From Pseudomonas asiatica (GTDB lineage Bacteria; Pseudomonadota; Gammaproteobacteria; Pseudomonadales; Pseudomonadaceae), in NCBI RefSeq assembly GCF_009932335.1, contig NZ_BLJF01000003.1, positions 682,001-746,000 on the forward strand: 64,000 bases of DNA, written 5' to 3'. Shown piece after piece: positions 47,468-56,990 of this stretch (position 1 is the first letter of the stretch; each line of letters opens with the position of its first letter). The translations under genes and the position numbers were made by a program. The notes below the pieces were generated by a model. The model was not told where the DNA came from and did not search any database. It worked only from the letters and a program-made list of their open reading frames with translations.

Positions 47468-49651
47468 TCAGGCCGGTGCACCTTCCTTGATCAAATGCGC
47501 TGCCAAGGTCCGCAGCGGCCCCAACTGCCGGCAGATCAACGCCAACTGCGTCTGTACCAGCCGCTGGTGCTCGTCCAGCTCTTCCGGCATCTGCTCCAGG
47601 GCATTGGCCAGCGCCTCTTCGGCATCACTGTGAATCGCCACTGGTAGCCGCGCGGCCAGGCCGTTGGCAATCTCGTCCAGGCTGCTGGCCAGGCTTTGCC
47701 CGGCACCTTCGATCAATTGCTCCTGCACCTCCGCCGGCAAGGCGGTGTCGCGGTGCGCGCCCAGCCCCGAGAGGTAGCTGAGCAAGGTATGCGACAGCAC
47801 CAGGAAGCGGAAGCCGACGTCGGCCTCCTTCCGGAAATGCCCCGGCTCCATCAGCATGTTGGCCAAGGTGGTGGACAGCGCCGCGTCGGCGTTGTGGGCG
47901 TTGCGCCGGGCCAGGCGGTAGGCCAAATCATCGCGCTTGCCGTGGGCATACTGCTGCATGATCTGCCGCAGGTACACGCTGGCGCAGGCCAGCGTATTGG
48001 CCAGCGCCTTGTTCAGCCGTCGCCCCTGCCAGTCGGGAAGGAACAGGAACACCGCAAGGATGGCGATCAGGCTACCGACCAGGGTATCGAACAGACGCGG
48101 CAGGAACAGGCCATAGCCATCGCCGATCTGGTTGAAGCAGAACAGCACCATCAGGGTGATCGCGGCTGTTGCCAAGGTGTAACGGGTGGTGCGGTTGACG
48201 AAGAACACCACCCCGGCGACCACGGCGAACAACGACTGGATGACCGGGTTGGGGAACAGGTCGAACAATGCCCAGCCTACCGTCAGGCCGACGGCGGTGC
48301 CGGCTATCCGCTGCACCAGCTTGCGTCGGGTCGCACCGTAGTTGGGCTGGCACACGAACAGCGTGGTTAGGATGATCCAGTAGCCCTGAGTGGGGTGGAT
48401 CAGGTGCACCATGCCATAGCCGATCGACAACGCCAGGGGTAGGCGCAGGGCATGGCGGAACAGCAGCGAGGTCGGCGTCAGTTGGGTGCGCAGTCGGGTC
48501 CACACATCCTTCAGCGAGCGTGGCGAGCGGTCGAGCAGGCTGCTATCGCCGGTGTCGGCCAGGCTGTCCGGGTTGCTGGCGGCGCTGAGCAGGCGGTCGA
48601 GCGTCGCCAGGTTGGCCGCCAGTGCCCGCAGCGAGCGAAGCAGGCCACGCCAGGCCGGGTTGTTCTGCGTGCGCAGGTGTTCCAGCGAGGCGTTGAGGTC
48701 TTCGAGGGCTTCGGGATAACCGCTGGCCAGCACGAACGGCTGGCGCAGGCGGATCGATCGGGCCAGCTCCTGGCAGGACGAGCCCTGTTTGCGTAGCAGG
48801 CGCTGGCAGCGGAACATCACGTCGCTGTGGAAAAAAGCCTCGGTCAGGGCGTTGTAGGGATAGTGCGAAGCACTGACCCGTTCATGGATGTCCTGGGCCA
48901 GGAAGTACAGCTTGAGGTAGCGGCTGACCTTGGAGTTCGGCTGGCTGTTGCCCACCCGGTGCAGGATGATTTCCTTGGCCGCGTTGAGCGCCGCCACCAC
49001 CTTGCCGTTCTGCTGGGCCAGCTCCAGGCGCCGGGCTTCGACGTCTAGGGTGCGGACGGGTTCGAACAGGCTGGCCTTGAGCTTGAGGTAGCTGCCCAGC
49101 TCGAAAAACAGCTTGGCCAGGCTCTGCTGCACCGGCTGGTTGGAAAACAGCGCCTGCCACAGCACCGACAGCAGCCCATACCAGGCTGCGCCCGCCACCA
49201 GCAGTAGCGGTTCGTGCCAGAAATCGGTGACTTGGCCGCCGCGCTGGTCCACGCCGATCATGGTGTACACCGCAGTGATCAGGGTCGCTGAAGCGATGGC
49301 ACCATAGCGTTCGCCCAAGGCACCGAGCATCGTCAGGCCAAAGGCCGCCAAGGCCAGGGCAATGACGAATACCCACGGGTAGGGGAACAGCAGTTCGACC
49401 GCCAGTGCGGCGATGGCAAAACACACCAGGGTGACGGCCAGGGCGCTGAGGCGGCCCTGCCAGCTGTCATCGGTTTCGGCCAGGGCGCTGGCGATGATGC
49501 CGAGGAACAGCGGAATCAGCAGGGCCATTTCGTTCTGGTACCAGCACAGGGCCAGGCTGCCGGTGAGGGCGATGGTGACCCGGATGCTGTAGCTGAACTT
49601 GTCTTGACCCCACAGGCGACGCAGTGACTGACGGAACGAGCTCGATGACAT
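47468..49651 (-). CDS. yccS: YccS/FUSC-type inner-membrane protein
   Basis: A 727-residue protein with two clusters of about six hydrophobic segments (roughly residues 25-160 and 400-520), separated by a large cytoplasmic helical region. This is the YccS/YhfK (fusaric acid resistance-like, FUSC) architecture. TM-rich parts include LIPLFLGIIASALAETDDSW and LRLPLALSIGYGMVHLIHPT. The family is thought to export aromatic or hydrophobic compounds; the substrate is unknown. Opposed by a convergent REP pair at 47347-47454. Confidence 0.9.
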   Translation of the reverse strand: MSSSSFRQSLRRLWGQDKFSYSIRVTIALTGSLALCWYQNEMALLIPLFLGIIASALAETDDSWQGRLSALAVTLVCFAIAALAVELLFPYPWVFVIALALAAFGLTMLGALGERYGAIASATLITAVYTMIGVDQRGGQVTDFWHEPLLLVAGAAWYGLLSVLWQALFSNQPVQQSLAKLFFELGSYLKLKASLFEPVRTLDVEARRLELAQQNGKVVAALNAAKEIILHRVGNSQPNSKVSRYLKLYFLAQDIHERVSASHYPYNALTEAFFHSDVMFRCQRLLRKQGSSCQELARSIRLRQPFVLASGYPEALEDLNASLEHLRTQNNPAWRGLLRSLRALAANLATLDRLLSAASNPDSLADTGDSSLLDRSPRSLKDVWTRLRTQLTPTSLLFRHALRLPLALSIGYGMVHLIHPTQGYWIILTTLFVCQPNYGATRRKLVQRIAGTAVGLTVGWALFDLFPNPVIQSLFAVVAGVVFFVNRTTRYTLATAAITLMVLFCFNQIGDGYGLFLPRLFDTLVGSLIAILAVFLFLPDWQGRRLNKALANTLACASVYLRQIMQQYAHGKRDDLAYRLARRNAHNADAALSTTLANMLMEPGHFRKEADVGFRFLVLSHTLLSYLSGLGAHRDTALPAEVQEQLIEGAGQSLASSLDEIANGLAARLPVAIHSDAEEALANALEQMPEELDEHQRLVQTQLALICRQLGPLRTLAAHLIKEGAPA

Positions 49652-49701
49652 GATGGCCTGCTAGGCAGTGATCAGAGAAATACCGTTCGAGGCCGTGTCA
49701 T

Positions 49702-49806
49702 TGGGGCCGCTGTGCGGCCCATTCGCGGCACAAGGCCGCTCCTACAGTCGATCGCGTCCCCTGTAGGAGCGGCCTTGTGCCGCGAATGGGCTGCATGGCA
49801 GCCCCA
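49702..49806. repeat. REP inverted pair between the yccS-like gene and the flavoprotein
   Basis: GGGGCCGCTGTGCGGCCCATTCGCGGCACAAGG and its mirror, separated by about 18 bp. It lies upstream of the yccS-like gene and downstream of the flavoprotein, both minus strand. Confidence 0.85.
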
Positions 49807-49872
49807 TGCGAATTTCGGCACTCCCAGCACGGGCCAGCAAGAAGCATTCCGTGCTGCTGAATGGATTCTACT

Positions 49873-51054
49873 CTACACGAACTGCGCCGCGGCGTTGGCG
49901 GAGGCCCAGGCCCACTGGAAATTGAAACCGCCCAAATGGCCAGTCACATCCAGCACTTCACCAATGAAATACAACCCAGGGCTTTTCAGCGATTCCATGG
50001 TCTTGGACGACACCTCTCGGGTATCCACGCCGCCCAGGGTCACTTCGGCAGTGCGATAGCCCTCGGTGCCGGCCGGTACCACCTGCCAGTTCGCCAGCTT
50101 CTCGGCGATCTGTGCCAGTTCCGCCGGTGTGTACTGCTTCATGGGCCGGGACTCGAACCACTGCTCGGCCAGCAGGTTGGCCAGCTTGCGGGTAAATACC
50201 TCGCCCAGCACGGTTTTCAGCTCGGTGTTGGCGCGTTCGGCCTGCATCTGTTGCAGCCAGGTCAGTGCATCACGGTCGGGCAGCAGGTTGATCTCGACTG
50301 TGTCGCCTGCTTCCCAGAACGAGGAAATCTGCAAAATCGCCGGGCCGCTGAGGCCGCGGTGGGTAAACAGCAGGTTCTCGCGGAAGCTGGTGCCGTTGCA
50401 GCTGGCGGTGCAATCCAGCGATGTGCCGGACAACTCGGTGCACAGTGCCTTCAGTTGGGGCTCGGTGATGGTGAACGGCACCAGCCCGGCGCGGGTCGGC
50501 AGCAGGGTGTGGCCGAACTGGCGGGCCACCTGGTAGCCGAAGCCGGTGGCACCCAGGGTCGGGATCGACAGGCCGCCGGTGGCGATCACCAGCGACTGGC
50601 AGGCGAACTGGCCGCCGCTGGTCTGCAGCAGGTAGCCCCCTTCGGTCTTCTCGATCTGCTCGATGCTGGTGTGCATGCGGATCTCGGCGCCGGCCTCATC
50701 GCATTCGGCCAGCAGCATGTCGAGGATGTCACTGGCCTTGTTGTCGCAAAACAGCTGGCCGAGTTTCTTCTCGTGGTAGGCCACGCCGTGCTTGCACACC
50801 AGCTCGATGAAGTCCCACTGGGTGTAGCGAGCCAGGGCCGACTTGCAGAAATGCGCATTCTGCGAGAGGAAGTTGCCCGGCTCGGTATACATGTTGGTGA
50901 AGTTGCAGCGGCCGCCGCCGGACATGAGGATTTTCTTGCCCGGTTTGTTGGCGTGGTCGAGCACCAGTACCCGGCGGCCACGGCGGGCGCTGAGCTGTGC
51001 GCACATCAGGCCGGCGGCGCCGGCGCCGAGGATGATCACGTCGGTGGAGTGCAC
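49873..51054 (-). CDS. HI0933-family FAD-dependent oxidoreductase
   Basis: A 393-residue flavoprotein of the HI0933/YhiN family. The FAD-binding dinucleotide fold opens the protein (DVIILGAGAAGLMCAQLSAR), with the family motif PGKKILMSGGGRCNFTN at about 38-54 and a C-terminal GGVDTREVSSKTMES and LYFIGEVLDVTGHLGGFN. The function is unknown. The start is a GTG at 51054 preceded by GAAGAGGTAA. Confidence 0.9.
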   Translation of the reverse strand: MHSTDVIILGAGAAGLMCAQLSARRGRRVLVLDHANKPGKKILMSGGGRCNFTNMYTEPGNFLSQNAHFCKSALARYTQWDFIELVCKHGVAYHEKKLGQLFCDNKASDILDMLLAECDEAGAEIRMHTSIEQIEKTEGGYLLQTSGGQFACQSLVIATGGLSIPTLGATGFGYQVARQFGHTLLPTRAGLVPFTITEPQLKALCTELSGTSLDCTASCNGTSFRENLLFTHRGLSGPAILQISSFWEAGDTVEINLLPDRDALTWLQQMQAERANTELKTVLGEVFTRKLANLLAEQWFESRPMKQYTPAELAQIAEKLANWQVVPAGTEGYRTAEVTLGGVDTREVSSKTMESLKSPGLYFIGEVLDVTGHLGGFNFQWAWASANAAAQFV

Positions 51055-51077
51055 GGTGTTACCTCTTCAGGATTGCT

Positions 51078-51182
51078 GGGGGCTGCTTTGCAGCCCTCTC
51101 GCGACACAAGGCCGCTCCTACAGGAGTTTGCGATCCCCTGTAGGAGCGGCCTTGTGTCGCGAAAGGGCCGCAAAGCGGCCCC
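51078..51182. repeat. REP inverted pair between dbpA and the flavoprotein gene
   Basis: GGGGGCTGCTTTGCAGCCCT then CGACACAAGGCCGCTCCTAC, with the mirror copy ending in GGCCGCAAAGCGGCCCC, about 17 bp apart. It lies between two minus-strand genes. Confidence 0.85.
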
Positions 51183-51191
51183 AAAATTAGG

Positions 51192-52577
51192 TCAGACGAT
51201 GCGGACTTTCAGGGAGCGCCCCTTGATCTTGCCGCTGTTCAAGCGCTGCATGGCCTGCTTGGCCAGCGGTCGCTCCACGGCCACGAACGCCTGGAAATCG
51301 AAGATCGCAATCTTGCCCACCTGCTTGCCGGGGATACCGGCATCACCGGTCAACGCCCCGAGGATGTCACCCGGGCGCAGCTTGTCCTTGCGCCCGGCAG
51401 CGATGCACAGGGTGCTCATAAGCGGCAGCAGCGGTTCGCCACCCTTGTGCTTCAGGCTGTCCAGCTGGTCCCAGCGCAGCGGGCTCTTCTGCAGGTCTTC
51501 GATGGCCTGGGCGCGGTGGCCTTCGGCCGGTGCCACCAGGCTGACCGCAATGCCTTTCTCGCCAGCACGGCCGGTGCGGCCGACACGGTGCACATGGATT
51601 TCCGCATCACGCGCCAGTTCGACGTTGATGACCATGTCCAGGCCATCGATGTCCAGGCCGCGGGCGGCCACATCGGTAGCCACCAGCACCGAGCTGCTGC
51701 GGTTGGCGAACATGGTCAGCACCTGGTCGCGGTCGCGCTGCTCCAGGTCGCCATGCAGGGCCTGGGCAACGATGCCCTTGGCGGTCAGGTGGGCGACCAC
51801 ATCCTCGCACTGCTGCTTGGTGAAGCAGAACGCCACGCAGGACTGCGGGCGGTAGTGGCCGAGCACGCGGGTGACCGCCTCGAGGCGCTGTTGCGGGTCG
51901 ATCTCGATGAAGCGCTGCTCGATCTGATTGTCGGCATGCAGGCTCTCGACCTTGACCTGTTGCGGGTTGCGCATGAAGTCGGCGGCCAGTTGCTTGATGC
52001 CGGCCGGGTAGGTGGCCGAGAACAGCAGGGTCTGGCGGCGCGACGGGGTCTTGCCGATGATGCTGGCGATGGCATCGAAGAAGCCCATGTCGAGCATGCG
52101 GTCGGCCTCGTCCAGCACCAGGGTGTTCAGCCCGTCGAGCACCAGGGTGCCTTTGTCCAGGTGCTGCTGGATGCGCCCTGGGGTGCCGACGATGATGTGT
52201 GCGCCGTGCTCCAGCGAAGCGATCTGCGGGCCCAGCGAAACGCCGCCGCACAGGGTCAGGATCTTGATGTTGTCCTCGGCGCGGGCCAGGCGGCGCAGCT
52301 CCTTGGCCACTTGGTCGGCGAGTTCGCGGGTAGGGCACAGCACCAGCGCCTGGCAACCGAAGTAGCGCGGGTTGATCGGGTTGAGCAGGCCGATGCCGAA
52401 GGCGGCGGTCTTGCCGCTGCCGGTCTTGGCCTGGGCGATCAGGTCCTGCCCCTTGAGGATGACCGGCAGGCTCTGGGCCTGGATCGGTGTCATCGAGGCA
52501 TAGCCGAGGGCGTCCAGGTTGGCCAGCATGGCAGTGGACAGCGGCAAGGTGGCAAAGGCGGTGGATTCGGTGGTCAC
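51192..52577 (-). CDS. dbpA: ATP-dependent RNA helicase DbpA
   Basis: A DEAD-box helicase of 461 residues involved in 50S ribosome assembly, stimulated by 23S rRNA hairpin 92. Motifs include [63 protein letters not shown] and HRVGRTGRAGEKG. The C-terminal DbpA RNA-binding domain (LCIAAGRKDKLRPGDILGAL) is present, which separates it from RhlE. The start is a GTG (reads VTTESTAFATLPLS). Confidence 0.95.
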   Translation of the reverse strand: MTTESTAFATLPLSTAMLANLDALGYASMTPIQAQSLPVILKGQDLIAQAKTGSGKTAAFGIGLLNPINPRYFGCQALVLCPTRELADQVAKELRRLARAEDNIKILTLCGGVSLGPQIASLEHGAHIIVGTPGRIQQHLDKGTLVLDGLNTLVLDEADRMLDMGFFDAIASIIGKTPSRRQTLLFSATYPAGIKQLAADFMRNPQQVKVESLHADNQIEQRFIEIDPQQRLEAVTRVLGHYRPQSCVAFCFTKQQCEDVVAHLTAKGIVAQALHGDLEQRDRDQVLTMFANRSSSVLVATDVAARGLDIDGLDMVINVELARDAEIHVHRVGRTGRAGEKGIAVSLVAPAEGHRAQAIEDLQKSPLRWDQLDSLKHKGGEPLLPLMSTLCIAAGRKDKLRPGDILGALTGDAGIPGKQVGKIAIFDFQAFVAVERPLAKQAMQRLNSGKIKGRSLKVRIV

Positions 52578-52641
52578 GAGGCGGGCCTGCGGTGCGAAGC
52601 GAAAAATGCCGCATAGTCTACCAGCCTCATGGCCATTCACC

Positions 52642-54069
52642 CTACGACTCCATGTGTTGTTCCGGACGACGGGCACGCCTTCCGTCCGTCGGCGACAGCT
52701 GCAGGAATATTGCCGCCGCCAGCATGGCCATCACGCCGATGGTAACGAAGGTCAGCTGGAATGCACCCAAGGTGGTTTCCACACCGTCGGCGTTTCCGGC
52801 TGCGGTAAAGCCGCCGAGCAATGCCCCTGCACATGCCACGCCCAGGCTCAGGGCCAGCTGCGCGACCACCGACAACAGGCTGTTGCCGCTGCTGGCGCTG
52901 GCGTCGTCGAGGTCGATCAGGGTTACCGTGTTCATCGCGGTGAACTGCATCGAGTTGACCGCGCCGAGCAGGCCCAGCTGAATCAGCAGCACGGCATAGG
53001 GCGTCTGTTCGTCGACCAGCCCGAGGCTGGCCAGCAGCAGGCCCAGCAGCAGGGTGTTGCCGGTGAGGATGATGCGGTAGCCAAAGCGTTCGATCAGTGG
53101 TCGGGCAATGGACTTGGCCAGCATCGCCGCAGCCGCCAGCGGGATCATGCTCATGCCGGCCTGGGCCGGCGAGTAGCCCAGCGCCACTTGCAGCAGCAAC
53201 GGCACAAGGAACGGCAGCGCGCCGCTGCCCAGGCGGGCGAACAGGTTACCGAGAATACCGATGGCAAAGGTGCGCACGCGGAACAGGCTGGGTGAGAACA
53301 ACGGCTCCGGGTCGCGCCCGGCGCGCAGCCAGTAGGCCGCCAGGCAGGCCATGCCGGCGAACAGCAGCAACATCACCCGCAGGTGCGGCAGGTGCAGTTC
53401 GCCCAGGCCTTCCATGGCGATGGTGATCAATACCATCGCTGCGCCAAACAGCAGGAACCCGGGGCCGTCGAACGTGGTGCGCTCGGCGCCGCGCAGGTCG
53501 GGGATGAACTTCCACACGGCATAGCAGCCGATCAGGCCGACCGGCAGGTTGAGCAGGAAGATCCAGTGCCAGCTCAGTATTTCCACCAACCAGCCGCCAA
53601 CCGTCGGGCCCAGTAGCGGCCCGAGCAGGCCGGGGATGGTGATGAAGCTCATGATGCGCACCAGCTCGGTGCGCGGGTAGGCACGTAGGACTACCAAGCG
53701 CCCGACCGGCAGCATCAGCGCACCGCCCAGCCCTTGCACGACACGGGCAAAGATCAGGAAACCGAGGCTGTTGGCGGCGGCGCACAGCAGCGAGCCGAAG
53801 CTGAACAGCAGGATGGCGCTGAAGAAGATGCGCTTGGTGCCGAAGCGGTCGGCGATCCAGCCTGAGGCGGGGATCAGCAGGGCCACGGTGAGCATGTAGG
53901 CGATGATCACGCCCTGCATGCGCAGCGGGTCTTCGGCCAGCGACCGGGCCATGGCTGGCAGTGCGGTGTTGAGGATGGTGCCGTCCAGGGACTGCATGAA
54001 AAAGGCGATGGCCACCACCCAAGGGATCCAGCGGGCGGTGACAGGGTCCAGCGGGGTGCGTTCGGGCAT
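52642..54069 (-). CDS. MFS transporter, DHA2 drug/multidrug family
   Basis: A 475-residue inner-membrane protein with about 14 hydrophobic segments. DHA2 motifs are visible: FFMQSLDGTILNTALPAMAR (helix 1), WIADRFGTKRIFFSAILLFS (motif A), FARVVQGLGGALMLPVGR (helix 4) and PGLLGPLLGPTVGGWLVEIL (motif C of exporters). It resembles MdtD-type exporters; the substrate is unknown. It is upstream of dbpA on the minus strand. Confidence 0.9.
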   Translation of the reverse strand: MPERTPLDPVTARWIPWVVAIAFFMQSLDGTILNTALPAMARSLAEDPLRMQGVIIAYMLTVALLIPASGWIADRFGTKRIFFSAILLFSFGSLLCAAANSLGFLIFARVVQGLGGALMLPVGRLVVLRAYPRTELVRIMSFITIPGLLGPLLGPTVGGWLVEILSWHWIFLLNLPVGLIGCYAVWKFIPDLRGAERTTFDGPGFLLFGAAMVLITIAMEGLGELHLPHLRVMLLLFAGMACLAAYWLRAGRDPEPLFSPSLFRVRTFAIGILGNLFARLGSGALPFLVPLLLQVALGYSPAQAGMSMIPLAAAAMLAKSIARPLIERFGYRIILTGNTLLLGLLLASLGLVDEQTPYAVLLIQLGLLGAVNSMQFTAMNTVTLIDLDDASASSGNSLLSVVAQLALSLGVACAGALLGGFTAAGNADGVETTLGAFQLTFVTIGVMAMLAAAIFLQLSPTDGRRARRPEQHMES

Positions 54070-54088
54070 GACTTCCTCGTTTGTCAGT

Positions 54089-54188
54089 GCCGGCCCTTTC
54101 GCGGGCACGCCCGCTCCCACAGGTATCGCACCGCATCCGATGATGGTGCAATACCTGTGGGAGCGGGCATGCCCGCGAAGAGGCCGGT
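54089..54188. repeat. REP inverted pair upstream of the MFS transporter
   Basis: GCCGGCCCTTTCGCGGGCAC then CCCGCTCCCACAGG, with the mirror at the right side, separated by about 35 bp. It lies between the TldE-like gene and the MFS gene, both minus strand. Confidence 0.85.
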
Positions 54189-54196
54189 AATGCCTA

Positions 54197-55516
54197 TCAC
54201 AGTGTCAGGGTCAGGCCTTTGACCAGTGCCCCCGGCAAATGACTCGACCCGGTACTGCGCTGTCCATAGGTACTGGTCGACAGGATCATCTCGCGCTCGC
54301 TTGTCAGGTCCTCCAGCTGGCTGCCGAGCAAGCTGTACAGGCTGTCATCGAAGCGCATGGTGCTCACCGGGCCCTGGATCTGCCCGTTCTCCACCCAGAA
54401 GGTGGCGAAGCGGGTCAGCCCGGTCATGCGTGCCGCCGGCAGGTCGGAATAGTTCAGGTACCACAGGTTGCTGATGTACAGCCCGGTACCGAGCCGCTCC
54501 AGAATCTGCTCGTTCGGCAGGCTACCTGTTGCCAGGCTCAGCGCACACGGTGACTCGTAACTATCGGCGCCATTGGCCAACAGCTCGAACTCGGCCGCAC
54601 TGCGCGCACTGATCAATCGCTGCCGGGCCTCGCCTTGCTGGATCAACGGCACATCCAGGCGCGGCGAGCCTTCATCGGAAAACGCAGGGCTCAGCGAACC
54701 GCTGACCTGCTCGGTGAAACTCACCAGTGGGCTCAGCCGCGCATCGCCGTTGTACAGGCGCTGCAGGGCACTGTTGCCAGTGGCCAGGGCCTGTGCGGAA
54801 AAACCGTCCCAGCACAGCATGCCGGCTATTTCGTCCATGGCCGCCGGGGCCAGGTAGGCGCGGTAGCTGCCAGGCTTCAGCGTGACGGCAGGGCGGCCAA
54901 GGAAACCCAGCTGTTCCCGCGCCTGGCGCAGGCGTGCGGTGAAGTCGTCGGCGCTCCACACTTGCCCGGCATAATTGGCCTTCACCGCCTCGCCGTTTTC
55001 GTGGAACAGGCTCCAGTCGAAGTTGAAGCTGTTGGCCTGGTGCCAGCCGAAGGCCCCGAACGAGCTGGCGAAGCCCCGGCAGATGGGGCCGGCGGCGTAG
55101 ATGCCGACAAGGTCAAGGTCGCCGGCTTCGCGCTCGAGCAAGGTCAGCACATCGCTCAGTTCGGGCAGCGGCTGCTCCTGCTGGCTGTGGCTGTGCCAGG
55201 CGCTTTCGTCCAGGCGCAGGTACGGATCGACCGCCAGCAGTGGCAAGGTCTGGCGCAGTTGCTCCAGGGCCGTGAACAGACGCTGGCTATCCAGTTGCGT
55301 GTCACCACTCAAGGTCACCTGTTGCTCTGCCTGGCGGCCATCGCGGATCAGCCGCAGTTGCGCGCCGGCCTGGTTCACGGTGCCGGCCTGGCGCACCTTG
55401 GCATGGTTGAAACGCACGAATTGCGATTGTTCGGCGCTGTAGCCGAGGGTGAACTGTTCGCCCGTCTGCAGGGCTTTGCGCACATCCCCGACCAGGGTTT
55501 CGAAAGCGTGTTTCAT
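54197..55516 (-). CDS. TldE/PmbA-like metallopeptidase subunit
   Basis: A 439-residue protein of the TldD/PmbA (U62) family without the HExxxH motif, so it corresponds to the non-catalytic TldE-like partner. Seen are YAAGPICRGFASSFGAFGWH, PGSYRAYLAPAAMDEIAGML, and LYISNLWYLNYSDLPAARMTGL near the C-terminus. The ATG overlaps the stop of the TldD-like gene upstream (ATGA), so the two subunits are translated together. Confidence 0.88.
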   Translation of the reverse strand: MKHAFETLVGDVRKALQTGEQFTLGYSAEQSQFVRFNHAKVRQAGTVNQAGAQLRLIRDGRQAEQQVTLSGDTQLDSQRLFTALEQLRQTLPLLAVDPYLRLDESAWHSHSQQEQPLPELSDVLTLLEREAGDLDLVGIYAAGPICRGFASSFGAFGWHQANSFNFDWSLFHENGEAVKANYAGQVWSADDFTARLRQAREQLGFLGRPAVTLKPGSYRAYLAPAAMDEIAGMLCWDGFSAQALATGNSALQRLYNGDARLSPLVSFTEQVSGSLSPAFSDEGSPRLDVPLIQQGEARQRLISARSAAEFELLANGADSYESPCALSLATGSLPNEQILERLGTGLYISNLWYLNYSDLPAARMTGLTRFATFWVENGQIQGPVSTMRFDDSLYSLLGSQLEDLTSEREMILSTSTYGQRSTGSSHLPGALVKGLTLTL

Positions 55517-56958
55517 CAGGCGTCTCCTCCGAATACGTCGATCTGGCGGAACACGCAGGCCGGCGAGGCATGCCCCACCCGTACCACCTGGTTGGGTTCG
55601 CCCTTGCCGCAGTTGGGCGTGCCCAGCACCTGGAAGGTACTGCTGTCGCCGACCGCCGCCAGGTTGCGCCAGAACTGCGCGGAGATACCACGGTAGTTGG
55701 GGTTCTTGACGATGCCCTTGAGCTCGCCGTTTTCGATCAGTTGGCCCCATTCACAGCCGAACTGGAACTTGTTTCGAGCATCATCAATGGACCAGGAACG
55801 GTTGGTGCGCATCAGGATGCCGTGCTCGATGCCTTTCACCAGCTGATCCAGGCTCTGGTCGCCCGGCTCGATGTTGAGGTTGGCCATGCGGTCGATCGGC
55901 GCACGGTTCCAGCCGCAGGCGCGGCTGTTAGCCACGCCGTCGAGGCCGGAGCGGAACTGCGACAGCGCACCACCCAGCGGGCGCAGCAGCAGGCCATCGA
56001 GGATCAGGAACTGCTTGCTGGCCTGGGTGCCGTCATCATCGAAGCTGTAGCTGGCCAGCTCTTCGCCGATGGTCGGGTCGAAGGTCACGTTGAGCAGCGC
56101 GGAGCCGTACTGCAGGTGGCCGAAGTCATCGGCTTTGACGAAGCTGGTACCTGCGTAGTTGCGTTCGTCGCCGAGAATGCGGTCCATCTCCAGCGGGTGG
56201 CCGATGGATTCGTGGATCTGCAGCATCATCTGGTCCGGCATCAACAGCAGGTCGCGCGGGCCGCTGGGGGTGTTCGGCGCCAGCAGCAGTTGCAGCGCCT
56301 CGTCGGCCACCCGGCGGGCAGCACCGACCAGGCCGCAGCGCTCGATGACCTCGAAGCCGCCCTGCTGGCCGAAGTTGTCGCGGCCCAGGCTGCGGCTCTG
56401 GCTGTCCTGGCCGTCGCTGGCGGTCACCCCCAGGCCCGGGAACAGGAAGCGCTGGGCGTGGCGTAGCTCGGCGCCGGCCGAGTTCAGGTAGGTCTGCTCG
56501 ACCAGGCTCAGGCCCAGGCTGGCCTGCCAGTCCACCAGGCGGCTGTCCTTGGGCACGCTGGCCGATTCGGCAGCGAGCAGGCCAAGGCAGTCGGCAAGGT
56601 TGGGCACGGGTTGGTCGAAGTTGGGCGAAATGTGGTCGTGGCGTGCGCTGGTCACCGGTTGCTCGCGCAGGTCCAGCAGGTTGTATCGGGCGATCTGCCT
56701 AGCCAGCGCCTCGGCCTGCTCCAGGGCGCGCTGCAGGCCGGCCTGGGACAGGTCGGCGGTGGCGGCATAGGCTTCCACGCCATTCACCCGCACGGTGAGC
56801 ATGGCGCCCTCGTCCTGGCTGAAGAAGGGTGGTTCCGCGACGTTGCGGCGAACCGACAGCGCCTGGTGCGACTGTTTCACATGGCGCAGGGAAAACAGCT
56901 CGGCCGTACTGCGCAGCGTGGCAAAGCGCTGGCGCAGCAGGGCGCTGGTATCGAACAT
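55516..56958 (-). CDS. TldD-like metallopeptidase subunit
   Basis: A 480-residue TldD-family protein with the catalytic zinc motif in LQIHESIGHPLEMDRILGDE (H249, E250, H254). It ends with RVGHASPACVFRQIDVFGGD. With its TldE-like partner it would form a heterodimeric metallopeptidase acting on unfolded peptides or leader sequences. The usual TldD/PmbA pair processes microcin- and CcdA-type substrates; the role of this pair is unknown. It lies 32 bp after the acyl-CoA dehydrogenase on the same strand. Confidence 0.88.
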   Translation of the reverse strand: MFDTSALLRQRFATLRSTAELFSLRHVKQSHQALSVRRNVAEPPFFSQDEGAMLTVRVNGVEAYAATADLSQAGLQRALEQAEALARQIARYNLLDLREQPVTSARHDHISPNFDQPVPNLADCLGLLAAESASVPKDSRLVDWQASLGLSLVEQTYLNSAGAELRHAQRFLFPGLGVTASDGQDSQSRSLGRDNFGQQGGFEVIERCGLVGAARRVADEALQLLLAPNTPSGPRDLLLMPDQMMLQIHESIGHPLEMDRILGDERNYAGTSFVKADDFGHLQYGSALLNVTFDPTIGEELASYSFDDDGTQASKQFLILDGLLLRPLGGALSQFRSGLDGVANSRACGWNRAPIDRMANLNIEPGDQSLDQLVKGIEHGILMRTNRSWSIDDARNKFQFGCEWGQLIENGELKGIVKNPNYRGISAQFWRNLAAVGDSSTFQVLGTPNCGKGEPNQVVRVGHASPACVFRQIDVFGGDA

Positions 56959-56990
56959 GTGGAAGCCTCCGTGTACACGGTGGCTCCCCC

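Noticed and set aside
49861..51855. Long plus-strand open frame opposite the flavoprotein and dbpA
   Set aside because: It crosses the REP pair and two real minus-strand genes; it is a high-GC shadow frame.
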